Assembly: GCF_010092445.1 (NCBI RefSeq)
Contig: NZ_CP048031.1
Span: 248,001-312,000 of the forward strand
DNA from: Shewanella sp. Arc9-LZ
GTDB taxonomy: Bacteria > Pseudomonadota > Gammaproteobacteria > Enterobacterales > Shewanellaceae
Reading direction: 5' to 3'
Length of the DNA: 64,000 nt
The position numbers and the translations under genes were made by a program. The notes beneath the pieces are model-generated. The model saw only the letters and a list, made by a program, of their open reading frames with translations. It was not told the DNA's origin and ran no database searches. Positions 45,665 to 54,473 of the stretch are shown in pieces (positions within the stretch are counted from its first letter, which is position 1; each line of letters begins with the position of its first letter).

Positions 45665-47251
45665 CTACTGTCCATGGCTAGCGACATCGGCAGGTTGCAC
45701 CGCTTCGCCAGAATTATTGCCCCACGCATTGCGCTCATAAGTAATCACAGCCGCCATCTTTTGCGGGCTAAGTTGACTACTAAATGCCTGCATTGCGGTA
45801 CCTGGTTTTCCGTGCATAACGATATCGATATGTCCGCTAACCGGTCCAGTAACAACAGGGCTGCCAATAAGTGAAGGGAAAGCGCCTGGTAAACCAGCGC
45901 CAGTGGCTTGGTGACATGCAGCACATGTCGTAGCATAAACCTGCTCACCTTCAGCAATTAATTGCTCCAAGGTTAACGTGGGCAGATCCTCTGGTACAAC
46001 AGCTTCTGCTACGGCTTCGACAGCTTGATTGGCTTTGTCGGTAACCGCATCGGTAATGTCAGTTGTCGTTGCTGCAATAGTATTTGCTGCATCGGTTACT
46101 GCTTTACTTGGTTCGGTGCTTGCCTCGTTACTGCCTAAAAAGTTTCCTATATCAGCAGCTTGAACAACATCACCGCTATTATTGCCCCACGCATTACGCT
46201 CAAAGGTAATTACTGCGGCAATTTCTAGGGCGCTAAGTTGCTTTGCAAAGGCTTGCATTGCAGTACCTGGTTTACCGTTTAAGACGATATTCAGGTGATC
46301 GTTAACAGGGCCTTTTATGATAGGGCTGCCAATTAATGATGGGAATACACCAGGAAGACCCGCACCATTGGGTTGATGACAAGCGGCGCACCTAGCAATA
46401 TAGATTTGCTCACCTTGTGAGGTTAGCTCCTCAAGAGACAAGGTTTTAGACATTGATGCCGCAGCGGCTGTAGCTGCATTGCTTGCTAGTTTTTTTTGCT
46501 CTACTAACCAATTATCAAAATCGGCCTCCGATAATGCTTGCACCACAATCGGCATGAAACCATGGTCTTTACCGCATAGCTCGGCACATTGGCCGCGATA
46601 CGTTCCAGGCTTATCAATACGAGTCCAGGCTTCGTTGATAAAGCCTGGATTGGCATCTTTTTTAACGGCAAACGCGGGCACCCACCATGAATGGATAACA
46701 TCATCAGATGTCATCAAGAAGCGCACTTTTTGGTTAATGGGCAGTACTAATGGCTTATCGACTTCAAGGAGGTAATGCTCGCCTTTGGCCTCACTGCCAT
46801 CAATTTGTGCTCTGGGAGTGGATAATGTGCTGTAAAATTCGATGTCTTTATCAAAATAGCTGTAATGCCACTTCCACTGCGACCCGGTAATTTTTATGGT
46901 GAGATCAGCATCACTGGGATCTTCCATAGCAATCAAGGTTTTGGTGGCTGGAATAGCCATGCCGATTAAGATGATGAAAGGGATGACGGTCCAAGCAATT
47001 TCCACTTTGGTACTTTCGTGAAAATTGGCCGCGACAGCGCCTTTTGATTTGCGGTGATAAATCATTGAGTAAATCATGATCCCAAACACCACTAACCCAA
47101 TTGCACAACAGATGTAAAGAATCGTCATGTGGAGGTCATAAACCTTGCCACTGATATCTGTCACGCCTTGAGTCATGTTGAGGGGCATTTCTGATGCCCC
47201 AAGCGGAAGTGCTACAAACACCACCAGTAAACAATACAACCATTGCTTCAC
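45665..47251 (-). CDS. coxB: Cytochrome c oxidase subunit II with two fused cytochrome c domains
   Basis: Subunit II with signal peptide, two helices (about 38-60 and 82-102), a CuA cupredoxin domain (SQWKWHYSY, DDVIHSWWVPAF and the CAELCGKDHGFM site) and then two class-I cytochrome c domains. Heme motifs CAACH lie at residues 288-292 and 443-447, each followed by GAGLPG and FPSLIGSP segments and a KPGTAMQAF sequence with the distal Met. The two domains are near copies joined by an Ala/Thr/Val-rich linker (about 375-425). 528 residues, about 150 more than a caa3-type subunit II with a single heme domain. First gene of the oxidase operon. Confidence 0.96.
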   Translation of the reverse strand: MKQWLYCLLVVFVALPLGASEMPLNMTQGVTDISGKVYDLHMTILYICCAIGLVVFGIMIYSMIYHRKSKGAVAANFHESTKVEIAWTVIPFIILIGMAIPATKTLIAMEDPSDADLTIKITGSQWKWHYSYFDKDIEFYSTLSTPRAQIDGSEAKGEHYLLEVDKPLVLPINQKVRFLMTSDDVIHSWWVPAFAVKKDANPGFINEAWTRIDKPGTYRGQCAELCGKDHGFMPIVVQALSEADFDNWLVEQKKLASNAATAAAASMSKTLSLEELTSQGEQIYIARCAACHQPNGAGLPGVFPSLIGSPIIKGPVNDHLNIVLNGKPGTAMQAFAKQLSALEIAAVITFERNAWGNNSGDVVQAADIGNFLGSNEASTEPSKAVTDAANTIAATTTDITDAVTDKANQAVEAVAEAVVPEDLPTLTLEQLIAEGEQVYATTCAACHQATGAGLPGAFPSLIGSPVVTGPVSGHIDIVMHGKPGTAMQAFSSQLSPQKMAAVITYERNAWGNNSGEAVQPADVASHGQ

Positions 47252-47596
47252 AAGACTACTCCTCTGCTAATTGCAAATAGCAACTACAAAGAAGAGTCAC
47301 ACAGTAATTCTCTGCTCTATGCAAACTCTTCGGTTCCCGAAAAAAGTTTGATGACCTCAAAGTACTTTGGTGGCTGTAAACAGACGGTCTACGGTTTTAT
47401 TGTTAGCTGTGCACCACGCTTGTACCTACTACTGAACTTATCAATTTTGATTTGGCTCATTTGTCTGAAAGTAATCTTGATTACTGCCATTCACGTCCAA
47501 TTAAAGATAAAAATGTTTCATCCTTGTTAACCACATTACTTGTAGATTAAACATTGATCAAGATCACTTTGTTGGCTAATAGGCTGAAAAAAGATG
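47252..47596 (-). promoter_or_regulatory. cox operon promoter region with an FNR-like site
   Basis: 345 bp without a supported gene, upstream of coxB; a 95-codon plus-strand frame (47243-47530) lacks a ribosome binding site and family. TTGAT-CAAG-ATCAC at 47554-47567 matches the FNR/EtrA consensus TTGAT-N4-ATCAA in 9 of 10 defined positions. It lies about 300 bp from coxB and behind sulA, so its target is uncertain. Confidence 0.4.
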
Positions 47597-47623
47597 AAAA
47601 AAAACCCTGAATTCAATACAGGG
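47597..47623 (-). terminator. Rho-independent terminator of lexA-sulA
   Basis: On the minus strand CCCTG (47623-47619) pairs with CAGGG (47609-47605) around a 9-nt AT loop, followed by eight T (47604-47597). It lies 23 bp beyond the sulA stop. Confidence 0.8.
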
Positions 47624-47645
47624 CTTGGTAATGAAGGGTTCGTGC

Positions 47646-48152
47646 TTAGTGAAATGAGCAAAAATTACTTGTTCCATTTGTTAAAGTAGGGCTAACAAGT
47701 TGATGTTTGTGAGGTAAGTGAGCATTCACATCTTCAATTACCACCCCTAATGCACGTGCACTTTTGGCGACAATTTCTAAACGGCGACTATCGCGAGCAT
47801 CAAGTGAGCTTGTCCAAGTTACTACTGCGCTCGATGTACCGCTAGTGAGCGCTTTCTCCATGGCCCATAATGTTTCGACTTCATCTTTGGTGTGCACCAG
47901 TAAAATGCGATCCATTCTTACACCAGCACTTGCCAGCATATGTTTATAGCCAATATGGGGCGGACTAATTAACACAATCCATCTGCCTTGCTGGCTCAAT
48001 ATCGCTAACTTGCTGCACAATTGGCTCAGTTCAGCCTCACCTTGAGTGACAGTTTGTAATGTTTGAATGGTTTGGGTGCCATGCAGTTCTGTTTCAGTTA
48101 AATCTACCCATAAGCCCGGGTGGCGTGGCGCGATGCCCATTAGTTTGTTCAT
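47646..48152 (-). CDS. sulA: SulA-like cell division inhibitor
   Basis: SOS-induced inhibitor of FtsZ assembly. ATG 48152 overlaps the lexA stop (ATGA), so it is co-expressed with its repressor; an in-frame TTG two codons earlier is disfavoured. 168 residues with the SulA/RecA-like core: [65 protein letters not shown], similar to E. coli SulA. The C-terminus contains LPHKHQL, and Lon-sensitive ends are typical of the family. lexA-sulA operons are common in Pseudomonas and Shewanella. Confidence 0.88.
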   Translation of the reverse strand: MNKLMGIAPRHPGLWVDLTETELHGTQTIQTLQTVTQGEAELSQLCSKLAILSQQGRWIVLISPPHIGYKHMLASAGVRMDRILLVHTKDEVETLWAMEKALTSGTSSAVVTWTSSLDARDSRRLEIVAKSARALGVVIEDVNAHLPHKHQLVSPTLTNGTSNFCSFH

Positions 48153-48763
48153 AACCAATCTCCATTACGGATAACGCCAACGGCAAGCCCTTCGATGGTT
48201 AGGCTTTGGCAACTTAAATCTACTTTTATTGGATTGTAATCTTCATTTTCGGCATGCAGATAAATCACATTACCTTTTTGTTCAAATCGTTTTACGGTGA
48301 CGTCATCATCAACACGTGCCACAACAACCTGGCCATTACGTGCTTGCTGCATTTTATGTACAGCGAGTAAGTCGCCTTCTAAAATGCCGATGTTTTTCAT
48401 GCTGTCACCACGCACTCGCAATAAAAAATCTGCGGCGGGCTTAAACATGTTTGGATCGACTTGATAGTATTGCTCTACATGCTCTTGAGCCAAAATTGGT
48501 TCACCAGCAGCAACCTGCCCAATGAGTGGCAGACCGGTTTCAACCTGTTCTTCATGAGGTAAACGAATGCCTCTTGAAGTACCAGGCATGATCTCGATAA
48601 AGCCTTTTTTGGCTAATGCTTTTAAATGCTCTTCGGCGGCATTAGCACTTTTAAAGCCAAGACGATTCGCAATTTCAGCACGAGTGGGTGGCATACCTGT
48701 TTCGGCGATATTGTTTTTAATTAAGTCTAAAATTTCTGCTTGGCGCGGCGTTAACGGTCTCAT
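48149..48763 (-). CDS. lexA: LexA repressor
   Basis: SOS repressor and self-cleaving protease, 204 residues. N-terminal winged helix with [31 protein letters not shown] (recognition helix about 28-47). Cleavage site Ala86-Gly87 in QVAAGEP, catalytic Ser121 (GDSMKN) and Lys158 (TVKRF) are all present. Two tandem LexA boxes lie 9-43 bp upstream of its start, indicating autoregulation. sulA is the second gene of the operon. Confidence 0.97.
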   Translation of the reverse strand: MRPLTPRQAEILDLIKNNIAETGMPPTRAEIANRLGFKSANAAEEHLKALAKKGFIEIMPGTSRGIRLPHEEQVETGLPLIGQVAAGEPILAQEHVEQYYQVDPNMFKPAADFLLRVRGDSMKNIGILEGDLLAVHKMQQARNGQVVVARVDDDVTVKRFEQKGNVIYLHAENEDYNPIKVDLSCQSLTIEGLAVGVIRNGDWL

Positions 48764-48771
48764 GATGATTC

Positions 48772-48787
48772 CTGTCTTTTTATACAG
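48772..48787. promoter_or_regulatory. lexA: LexA (SOS) box, proximal to lexA
   Basis: CTGT-N8-ACAG (48772-48787) with an AT-rich spacer, 9 bp before the lexA start codon. Matches the gamma-proteobacterial SOS consensus CTGT-N8-ACAG. Confidence 0.9.
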
Positions 48788-48790
48788 TGA

Positions 48791-48806
48791 CTGTCATTAT
48801 ATACAG
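48791..48806. promoter_or_regulatory. lexA: LexA (SOS) box, distal to lexA
   Basis: Second CTGT-N8-ACAG site (48791-48806), 19 bp centre to centre from the proximal one, as in the two-box E. coli lexA promoter. The tight pair predicts strong autorepression of lexA-sulA. Confidence 0.9.
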
Positions 48807-49027
48807 TGTTTGTGTTCGCGCAAGTATTAACCAACTATTTTTTGTATTTTGTTGATTAAGTATCACTCAACAATATGTTTTAATTAACTATTACTAATGT
48901 TCTGTCTTATGTTATTTCTGATAGTGAGAGCTTAAACGTAAAGATAGATCGGTCTGATAGTGTAAGCAGGGTGGTTTCTGGTATCCTATACGACAATATT
49001 ACAGTGGCTTATGTTGCGAAAATAACC

Positions 49028-51451
49028 ATGTCAAAACCAGATTCAATATTTTTACGAGCATTAAGATGGATTCAAAAGTGGATGGTACAGACCATTGTGG
49101 TCCCTCACGATCCTTTTGATGACCTCAATATAGATCCAACTAAACCTTTGGTTTATTTAATGAAAACGGAATCTATTAGCGATATTGCCGCGTTGAGCGA
49201 AATCACCGAGGGCTTTGGTCTGCCCAGTCCTTATGAGCCATTACAGCTTGATGGCTTAACCGTGCCTCGTGTGGTCTGTTTAGAGGGCCGCAAGCCACTA
49301 TTTGGTAAACGTGAAAGTGGTGACAAATTCCTTAATTATTTTACCAGTTTATTGTCACTTCATAGTGAGAGCCCTGAATTAGATATACAGTTGGTTCCTG
49401 TTTGCCTTTATTGGGGACGTACCCCAGGTAAAGAAGAAGACAGCATGAAAGCTGCTGTATTTGAACGTGAAAACCCTACGTGGTTACGTAAATGGTTAAT
49501 GATTTTATTTTTAGGACGCCATAATTTCGTCCAGTTTTCTAATGCATTATCGCTTCGTCATATGGCCGATGAACATGGTACTGATAAAAGAATTGCTCAC
49601 AAATTAACCCGAGTCGCCCGTGTGCATTTCCGCCGTCAACGCAAAGTGATGACGGGGCCACAATTACCGAATCGACAAGCGTTGTTTGCCTCTTTATTAA
49701 AATCAGAATCTATCAAAAAAGCCATTGAAGAAGAGTCTGCAAATAAGAAAGTAACAGTCGAGAAAGCACGTGAAACCGCCATTGAATACCTTGATGAAAT
49801 TGCCGCCGACTATTCTGATAGTTTGGTGCGTATTGCCGAACGTTTCCTGACTTGGTTATGGAACAAATTATACAGTGGCATCAATATCAAAGGTGCCGAG
49901 CAAGTAAGACAGTTACATCATGATGGCCATGAAATTGTTTACGTTCCTTGCCATCGTAGCCATATGGATTACTTGCTACTGTCGTATATTTTGTATTATC
50001 AGGGCATGGTTCCGCCGCACATTGCTGCCGGTATTAACCTTAATTTTTGGCCAGCAGGGCCGATGTTCCGCCGTGGTGGGGCATTCTTTATCCGTCGTAG
50101 TTTTAATGGTAATAAACTTTATACCGCAGTATTTCGTGAATATTTAGATCAGTTATTTGCTAAGGGTTATGCGGTCGAGTATTTCACTGAAGGAGGTCGT
50201 TCGCGTACAGGACGTTTGCTAGCGCCTAAAACCGGTATGTTGGCTATGACAATTAACAGTGTGCTACGTGGGATAGAGCGCCCAGTAACCTTAGTACCCG
50301 TGTATTTAGGTTATGACCATGTGATGGAAGTGGCGACGTACCACAAAGAATTAAGCGGTAAGAAAAAGAAAAAAGAATCTGTATGGCAGGTATTTGGTGC
50401 TATTCGTAAGTTAGGCAATTTTGGCCAAGGTTATGTGAATTTTGGTGAGCCGATTAATTTACAACAGTTCTTAAATCAGCAGGCGCCAGAGTGGCGTGAT
50501 GAGCTAGCTAAAGATCCTGACCAAAAACCATCTTGGTTTACGCCCTCAGTTAATTTGTTAGCTAACCGCGTAATGACTAATATTAATGGAGCGGCCGCAG
50601 CCAGTTCAGTAACATTGACTAGTTTAGTGTTATTAGCGTCAGAGCAAAATGCGTTAGAAAGAAGCCAGTTAGAACGTCAGCTTGATTTGTATTTAGCCTT
50701 ACTTAAAACAGTGCCTTATACCGATTATACCTCTGTGGCCGAAGGTAATGGCAAGTCAATTATTGATCACTGTCTGTCGTTAAATAAGTTTGTTAGTACC
50801 AAAGACCTTATTGGTGAAATTATTTCAGTTGATGAAAAAATTGCCATCACCATGAGTTATTACCGTAATAATATTATTCATTTGATGGCGTTGCCGTCAT
50901 TAATTGCCAGTTGTTTAGTGCATTATGACGTGTGCGATCGCCAGCGAATTCATGGCATTGTAATGGACTTTTATCCATTACTTAAAGCTGAGCTATTTAT
51001 GAGCATTGATGATGTGCCTCAACATGTGGATAGCATTTTAGATTTCATGGTTGAACAAGGTTTACTGACCGGTAGCGATCAGTTTGAGATAACGCCTCGT
51101 CATATTACCCAAGTGTTACTGCTTGCTGAAACTATCAGTGAAACGTTGCAACGTTATGCGATTATCTTCAATTTACTCGCAATAAAACCTGATCTTGAGC
51201 GCTCAGAACTGGAACGCGATAGCCATTTGTTAGCCCAACGATTAGGCGCGCTGCATGGCATTACCGCACCAGAATTTTATGACAAAAAATTATATAATAC
51301 CCTGAGTGTGAAACTGAAAGAATTGGGTTATTTATGCAGCGACGAACATCGTGCTGAAGTGATCAGAATTCGTGATAACGCTAATAAATTACTCAGCTCT
51401 TTAGTAAGACAAACCATTGTTGATAGTGTGGAAGCGGAGCACGGACAATAA
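49028..51451 (+). CDS. plsB: Glycerol-3-phosphate 1-O-acyltransferase
   Basis: Peripheral/inner-membrane enzyme making lysophosphatidic acid, the first step of phospholipid synthesis. I use ATG 49028 ([14 protein letters not shown]), which gives 807 residues, the same length as E. coli PlsB; the frame is open upstream to 48971. Acyltransferase motifs: HRSHMD (His309, Asp314), [29 protein letters not shown] and VPVYLGYD. The stop overlaps the next start (TAATG). Divergent from lexA, as in E. coli, where plsB also neighbours lexA. Phosphatidic acid is also the DgkA product. Confidence 0.97.
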   Translation: MSKPDSIFLRALRWIQKWMVQTIVVPHDPFDDLNIDPTKPLVYLMKTESISDIAALSEITEGFGLPSPYEPLQLDGLTVPRVVCLEGRKPLFGKRESGDKFLNYFTSLLSLHSESPELDIQLVPVCLYWGRTPGKEEDSMKAAVFERENPTWLRKWLMILFLGRHNFVQFSNALSLRHMADEHGTDKRIAHKLTRVARVHFRRQRKVMTGPQLPNRQALFASLLKSESIKKAIEEESANKKVTVEKARETAIEYLDEIAADYSDSLVRIAERFLTWLWNKLYSGINIKGAEQVRQLHHDGHEIVYVPCHRSHMDYLLLSYILYYQGMVPPHIAAGINLNFWPAGPMFRRGGAFFIRRSFNGNKLYTAVFREYLDQLFAKGYAVEYFTEGGRSRTGRLLAPKTGMLAMTINSVLRGIERPVTLVPVYLGYDHVMEVATYHKELSGKKKKKESVWQVFGAIRKLGNFGQGYVNFGEPINLQQFLNQQAPEWRDELAKDPDQKPSWFTPSVNLLANRVMTNINGAAAASSVTLTSLVLLASEQNALERSQLERQLDLYLALLKTVPYTDYTSVAEGNGKSIIDHCLSLNKFVSTKDLIGEIISVDEKIAITMSYYRNNIIHLMALPSLIASCLVHYDVCDRQRIHGIVMDFYPLLKAELFMSIDDVPQHVDSILDFMVEQGLLTGSDQFEITPRHITQVLLLAETISETLQRYAIIFNLLAIKPDLERSELERDSHLLAQRLGALHGITAPEFYDKKLYNTLSVKLKELGYLCSDEHRAEVIRIRDNANKLLSSLVRQTIVDSVEAEHGQ

Positions 51452-52707
51452 TGGCTAATCATATGAATGCTGCCAAGCATCGTACCAGCGGTAAATCTGT
51501 ATTGGGTGGGGCGATGATTATTGCCGGAACCACTGTGGGTGCGGGCATGTTTTCGTTACCCGTTGTTGGTGCTGGAATGTGGTTTGGCTATTCTATCGCG
51601 ATGTTGCTCGGCGTTTGGTTTTGCATGCTAATGTCGGGTTTATTGTTATTAGAAGCCAATTTGCATTTTGAACCAGGCGACAGTTTTGACACCTTAACTC
51701 GGGTGACTCTTGGGCAGTTCTGGCGGGTGATTAACGGCGTTTCGATTGCGTTTGTGTTATATATTTTAACCTATGCTTACATAAGTGGTGGTGGTTCGAT
51801 TGTGAATCACAGTCTGTCAGCATTGGGCGTGAGCCTACCCCAGAGTGTGGCCGGATTGGTGTTTGCGGTAGTCTTGGCTTTGGTGGTATTTATTAGTACT
51901 AAAGCGGTCGACCGTATCACCACAATCATGCTTGGTGGCATGGTGATTACTTTCTTTTTGGCTATCGGTAACTTACTAATCGACATTGATACCATAAAGC
52001 TAGTATCGCCTGATGGTGAATCGCGTTACCTGCCTTATTTACTTGCCGCTATCCCTTTTGGATTGGCCAGTTTTGGTTATCACGGTAATGTGCCAAGTTT
52101 AGTCAAATATTATGGTAAAGATGCCAAAACCATCGTTAAGGCGATTATTACCGGAACCACTATCGCATTGGTGATTTATATATGTTGGTTAGTGGCAACG
52201 ATGGGTAATATTCAACGAAGCCAGTTTGCCGATATTATTGCTCAAGGTGGCAATATAGGTGTGTTAGTGGGTGCGTTGTCTGGGGTTATTGCCAGCCAAT
52301 GGCTGGATAACATGTTAACCCTATTTGCTAATCTTGCCGTCGCCTCATCATTTTTAGGTGTGACACTAGGCTTGTTCGATTACCTTGCTGATTTATTTGG
52401 GTTTGACGACTCGCGCTCAGGACGAATTAAAACGGCAACGGTCACGTTTGTACCGCCAACAATCCTTGGTTTGTTATTTCCGAATGGATTTATTTTAGCG
52501 ATTGGTTTTGCTGCGCTAGCTGCCACTATTTGGGCTGTTATTGTACCAGCGTTATTAGCCTATAAAGTAAGACAACAATATCCTGACTCAAAGGGATTTA
52601 AAGTCCCTGGTGGAACCCCGTTAATTGCTATTGTGGTGTTGTTTGGGGTTATCACTGCTACATGTCATTTGCTGGCCATGGCCGATATATTGCCGGTGTT
52701 TAAATAG
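51451..52707 (+). CDS. Aromatic amino acid permease (TyrP/Mtr family)
   Basis: HAAAP-family proton symporter of 418 residues with about 11 helices. N-terminal GGAMIIAGTTVGAGMFSLPVVGAGMWFG is the characteristic glycine-rich first helix. ASFGYHGNVPSLVKYYGKD and QWLDNMLTLFANLAVASSFLGVTLGLFDYLADLFG are family signatures. Tyrosine (TyrP) is most likely, but tryptophan specificity cannot be excluded from sequence. Start codon overlaps plsB stop by 1 nt, although no functional link to lipid synthesis is evident. Followed by a strong terminator. Confidence 0.9.
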   Translation: MANHMNAAKHRTSGKSVLGGAMIIAGTTVGAGMFSLPVVGAGMWFGYSIAMLLGVWFCMLMSGLLLLEANLHFEPGDSFDTLTRVTLGQFWRVINGVSIAFVLYILTYAYISGGGSIVNHSLSALGVSLPQSVAGLVFAVVLALVVFISTKAVDRITTIMLGGMVITFFLAIGNLLIDIDTIKLVSPDGESRYLPYLLAAIPFGLASFGYHGNVPSLVKYYGKDAKTIVKAIITGTTIALVIYICWLVATMGNIQRSQFADIIAQGGNIGVLVGALSGVIASQWLDNMLTLFANLAVASSFLGVTLGLFDYLADLFGFDDSRSGRIKTATVTFVPPTILGLLFPNGFILAIGFAALAATIWAVIVPALLAYKVRQQYPDSKGFKVPGGTPLIAIVVLFGVITATCHLLAMADILPVFK

Positions 52708-52740
52708 ACGCAAAAATTCCGGTGAAACAACTTTTAGCCT

Positions 52741-52766
52741 AAAAGCCTTCGTTTGAAGGCTTTTTG
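52741..52766 (+). terminator. Rho-independent terminator after the permease gene
   Basis: AAAAGCCTTC (52741-52750), loop GTTT, GAAGGCTTTT (52755-52764) and trailing T. Ends the plsB-permease unit. Confidence 0.92.
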
Positions 52767-52850
52767 CTTTTCTGCTGATATCGACTTAACTTATGAGACA
52801 AGTTTTATGTTGGCCATATCAAGGCAACTATTTTATAGAGGATTAAGATA

Positions 52851-53627
52851 ATGCAGGTACAACAGTATCAACAAGGACAGCCTTGCTGGATTGAATTAGC
52901 AACTCATGATTGGGCGGCAGGTAAAGCATTTTATCAGGCGCTATTTGGCTGGGGAGCAGATGATATGCCTATGCCAGAAGGGCATTATACTATGCTGCAA
53001 ATCGACGGTGATGACATTGCGGCAATGTACCCAATGCCAGCAGAAATGGAAGCCTTACCGACTCATTGGACAATTTATTTTGCGGTCGATGATGTTGATG
53101 CTACCTCTAAGGTTGTGACTCAAGCTGGAGGTGAGATTATTGCTGGGCCACATTCTGTTGGAGATGCTGGCCGTATGGCGCTATGCACAGATCCAGAAGG
53201 CTGTCGATTTGCATTATGGCAAGGCCAAGACCATATTGGCATTAAGCGATCGCAAGAATCAAATACCCTATGTTGGGTTGAGCTTGCTTGTCGTGATACC
53301 GCTGCGGCGAAACAGTTTTATAGCCAAGTATTAGGTTACCAAACTCAGCTTAATGATGTGGCTGATTTTGAATACACCGAATGGTATGCGGATGAACAAG
53401 CCATTGGCGGAATGATGGAAATGACTGCAGAATGGGGTGATACTCTTGCCCACTGGATGAGTTACTTTGCCGTTGATGACTGTGATGTATCAGTGACTAA
53501 AGCACAAACCTTGGGAGCTACTGTTTGTGTGCCAGCAACCAATATTCCTAACGTAGGCCGTTTTTCAGTACTCAATGATCCACAAGGTGGGGTTTTTTCA
53601 ATTATTGCGTTATTTGCTGCGGAATAA
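52851..53627 (+). CDS. VOC (glyoxalase-fold) family protein, two domains
   Basis: 258 residues made of two tandem vicinal-oxygen-chelate domains (about 8-125 and 138-255). Each begins with CWIELATHDWAAGKAFYQALFGW or CWVELACRDTAAAKQFYSQVLGY and ends with a DPEG/DPQG loop plus aromatic strand. This two-domain form resembles the predicted enzymes close to CFP-30B-like hydroxylases. Metal ligands His/Glu are incomplete in the first domain (WIEL, HYTM), so enzyme activity is uncertain. Single gene, own promoter region. Confidence 0.85.
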   Translation: MQVQQYQQGQPCWIELATHDWAAGKAFYQALFGWGADDMPMPEGHYTMLQIDGDDIAAMYPMPAEMEALPTHWTIYFAVDDVDATSKVVTQAGGEIIAGPHSVGDAGRMALCTDPEGCRFALWQGQDHIGIKRSQESNTLCWVELACRDTAAAKQFYSQVLGYQTQLNDVADFEYTEWYADEQAIGGMMEMTAEWGDTLAHWMSYFAVDDCDVSVTKAQTLGATVCVPATNIPNVGRFSVLNDPQGGVFSIIALFAAE

Positions 53628-53858
53628 ATAAATTTGAAAATTATATTTTTACATAATGAATGTTGATTATTTATATTCGTGTGTTGCCGATTAAAGCTAG
53701 AGTATCATTTAATGTAGAGTGCCGATTTAAGATAGAAGGGCGATTGAACCTTGATTATTAAGTGATGTCATATTGAGTTGTTGGAAAAATGTTACTGTTA
53801 GTAGAGTGTTACTATTAGTTGTTGGTAAGAGTTAGTGTATTTAAACAAGGATGAGTGA

Positions 53859-54122
53859 ATGACACAGGAAAACACCCAAATCACATTAGCCAGTATTCAT
53901 CGCAGTATGTTGTTAGTGGCACTGATCGATTTTCCTGGCACGATATTATTTGGTCTTGGGCTCTACGGTATCCTTGTAGGGTTTGACCAAGATTTCTTGC
54001 CTATGTTAGCCAACCCTTTGATCATTATTATTATGTTGATTATCGGTGCGATTATTATGCTATGGGGGATTATCCGCATGATGCTGCTTGCGCGTCAAAA
54101 ACAAGGAATATTACAACAATGA
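53859..54122 (+). CDS. Small two-helix membrane protein
   Basis: 87 residues with two hydrophobic helices (about 17-40 and 52-76) and a short basic tail. No family recognised. The stop overlaps the start of the lipoprotein gene (ATGA), so the two are coupled and probably act in the same envelope process. ATG 53859 lies 9 nt after AAGGATGAG, a usable Shine-Dalgarno. Confidence 0.72.
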   Translation: MTQENTQITLASIHRSMLLVALIDFPGTILFGLGLYGILVGFDQDFLPMLANPLIIIIMLIIGAIIMLWGIIRMMLLARQKQGILQQ

Positions 54123-54385
54123 AAAAACGGATAATCCAATTAAGCTTGTTATCTAGCTTAGTGATACTTACGGGATGCCGTGGTACCGATATCATCAATA
54201 TTGGTAATAATATTGGCAATGCAGATGACAATAAAAATGACACAGATTACATGATACTGAATGTCCCTAGGGCAATTTTAGCCAGCGATCCATGCAAATA
54301 TGGGCATCCTGACGATATTGCGGCTTGCCGTAAAAAGAAACAAGATGAAGCCGACCAACTTAATGAATCACTTAAGCGTAAATAA
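54119..54385 (+). CDS. Small lipoprotein
   Basis: 88 residues with lipoprotein signal MKKRIIQLSLLSSLVILTGC (lipobox LTGC, lipidated Cys20), an Asn/Asp-rich linker and a charged C-terminus containing Cys pair DPCKYGHPDDIAACRKKK. I use ATG 54119, which overlaps the previous stop; the longer frame from 54062 is an out-of-frame extension into that gene. Asp next to the lipid Cys is absent (Cys-Arg), so outer-membrane sorting is predicted. Function unknown. Confidence 0.78.
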   Translation: MKKRIIQLSLLSSLVILTGCRGTDIINIGNNIGNADDNKNDTDYMILNVPRAILASDPCKYGHPDDIAACRKKKQDEADQLNESLKRK

Positions 54386-54404
54386 CATTGTGATTAGCAT
54401 ATAA

Positions 54405-54436
54405 AAATCCCAAGCGATTAATCGTTTGGGATTTTT
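54405..54436. terminator. Terminator between the lipoprotein gene and cusA
   Basis: AAATCCCAAGCGAT (54405-54418) pairs with ATCGTTTGGGATTT (54421-54434) with one G-T wobble, followed by T-run and preceded by A-run. Likely serves both convergent units. Confidence 0.88.
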
Positions 54437-54473
54437 TATTTATAGAGATAAAAAGTAAATAAATTTAAGTGAA

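Noticed and set aside
47243..47530. 95-codon plus-strand frame upstream of coxB
   Set aside because: Starts inside the coxB signal-peptide region, has no ribosome binding site and no family; treated as promoter DNA.
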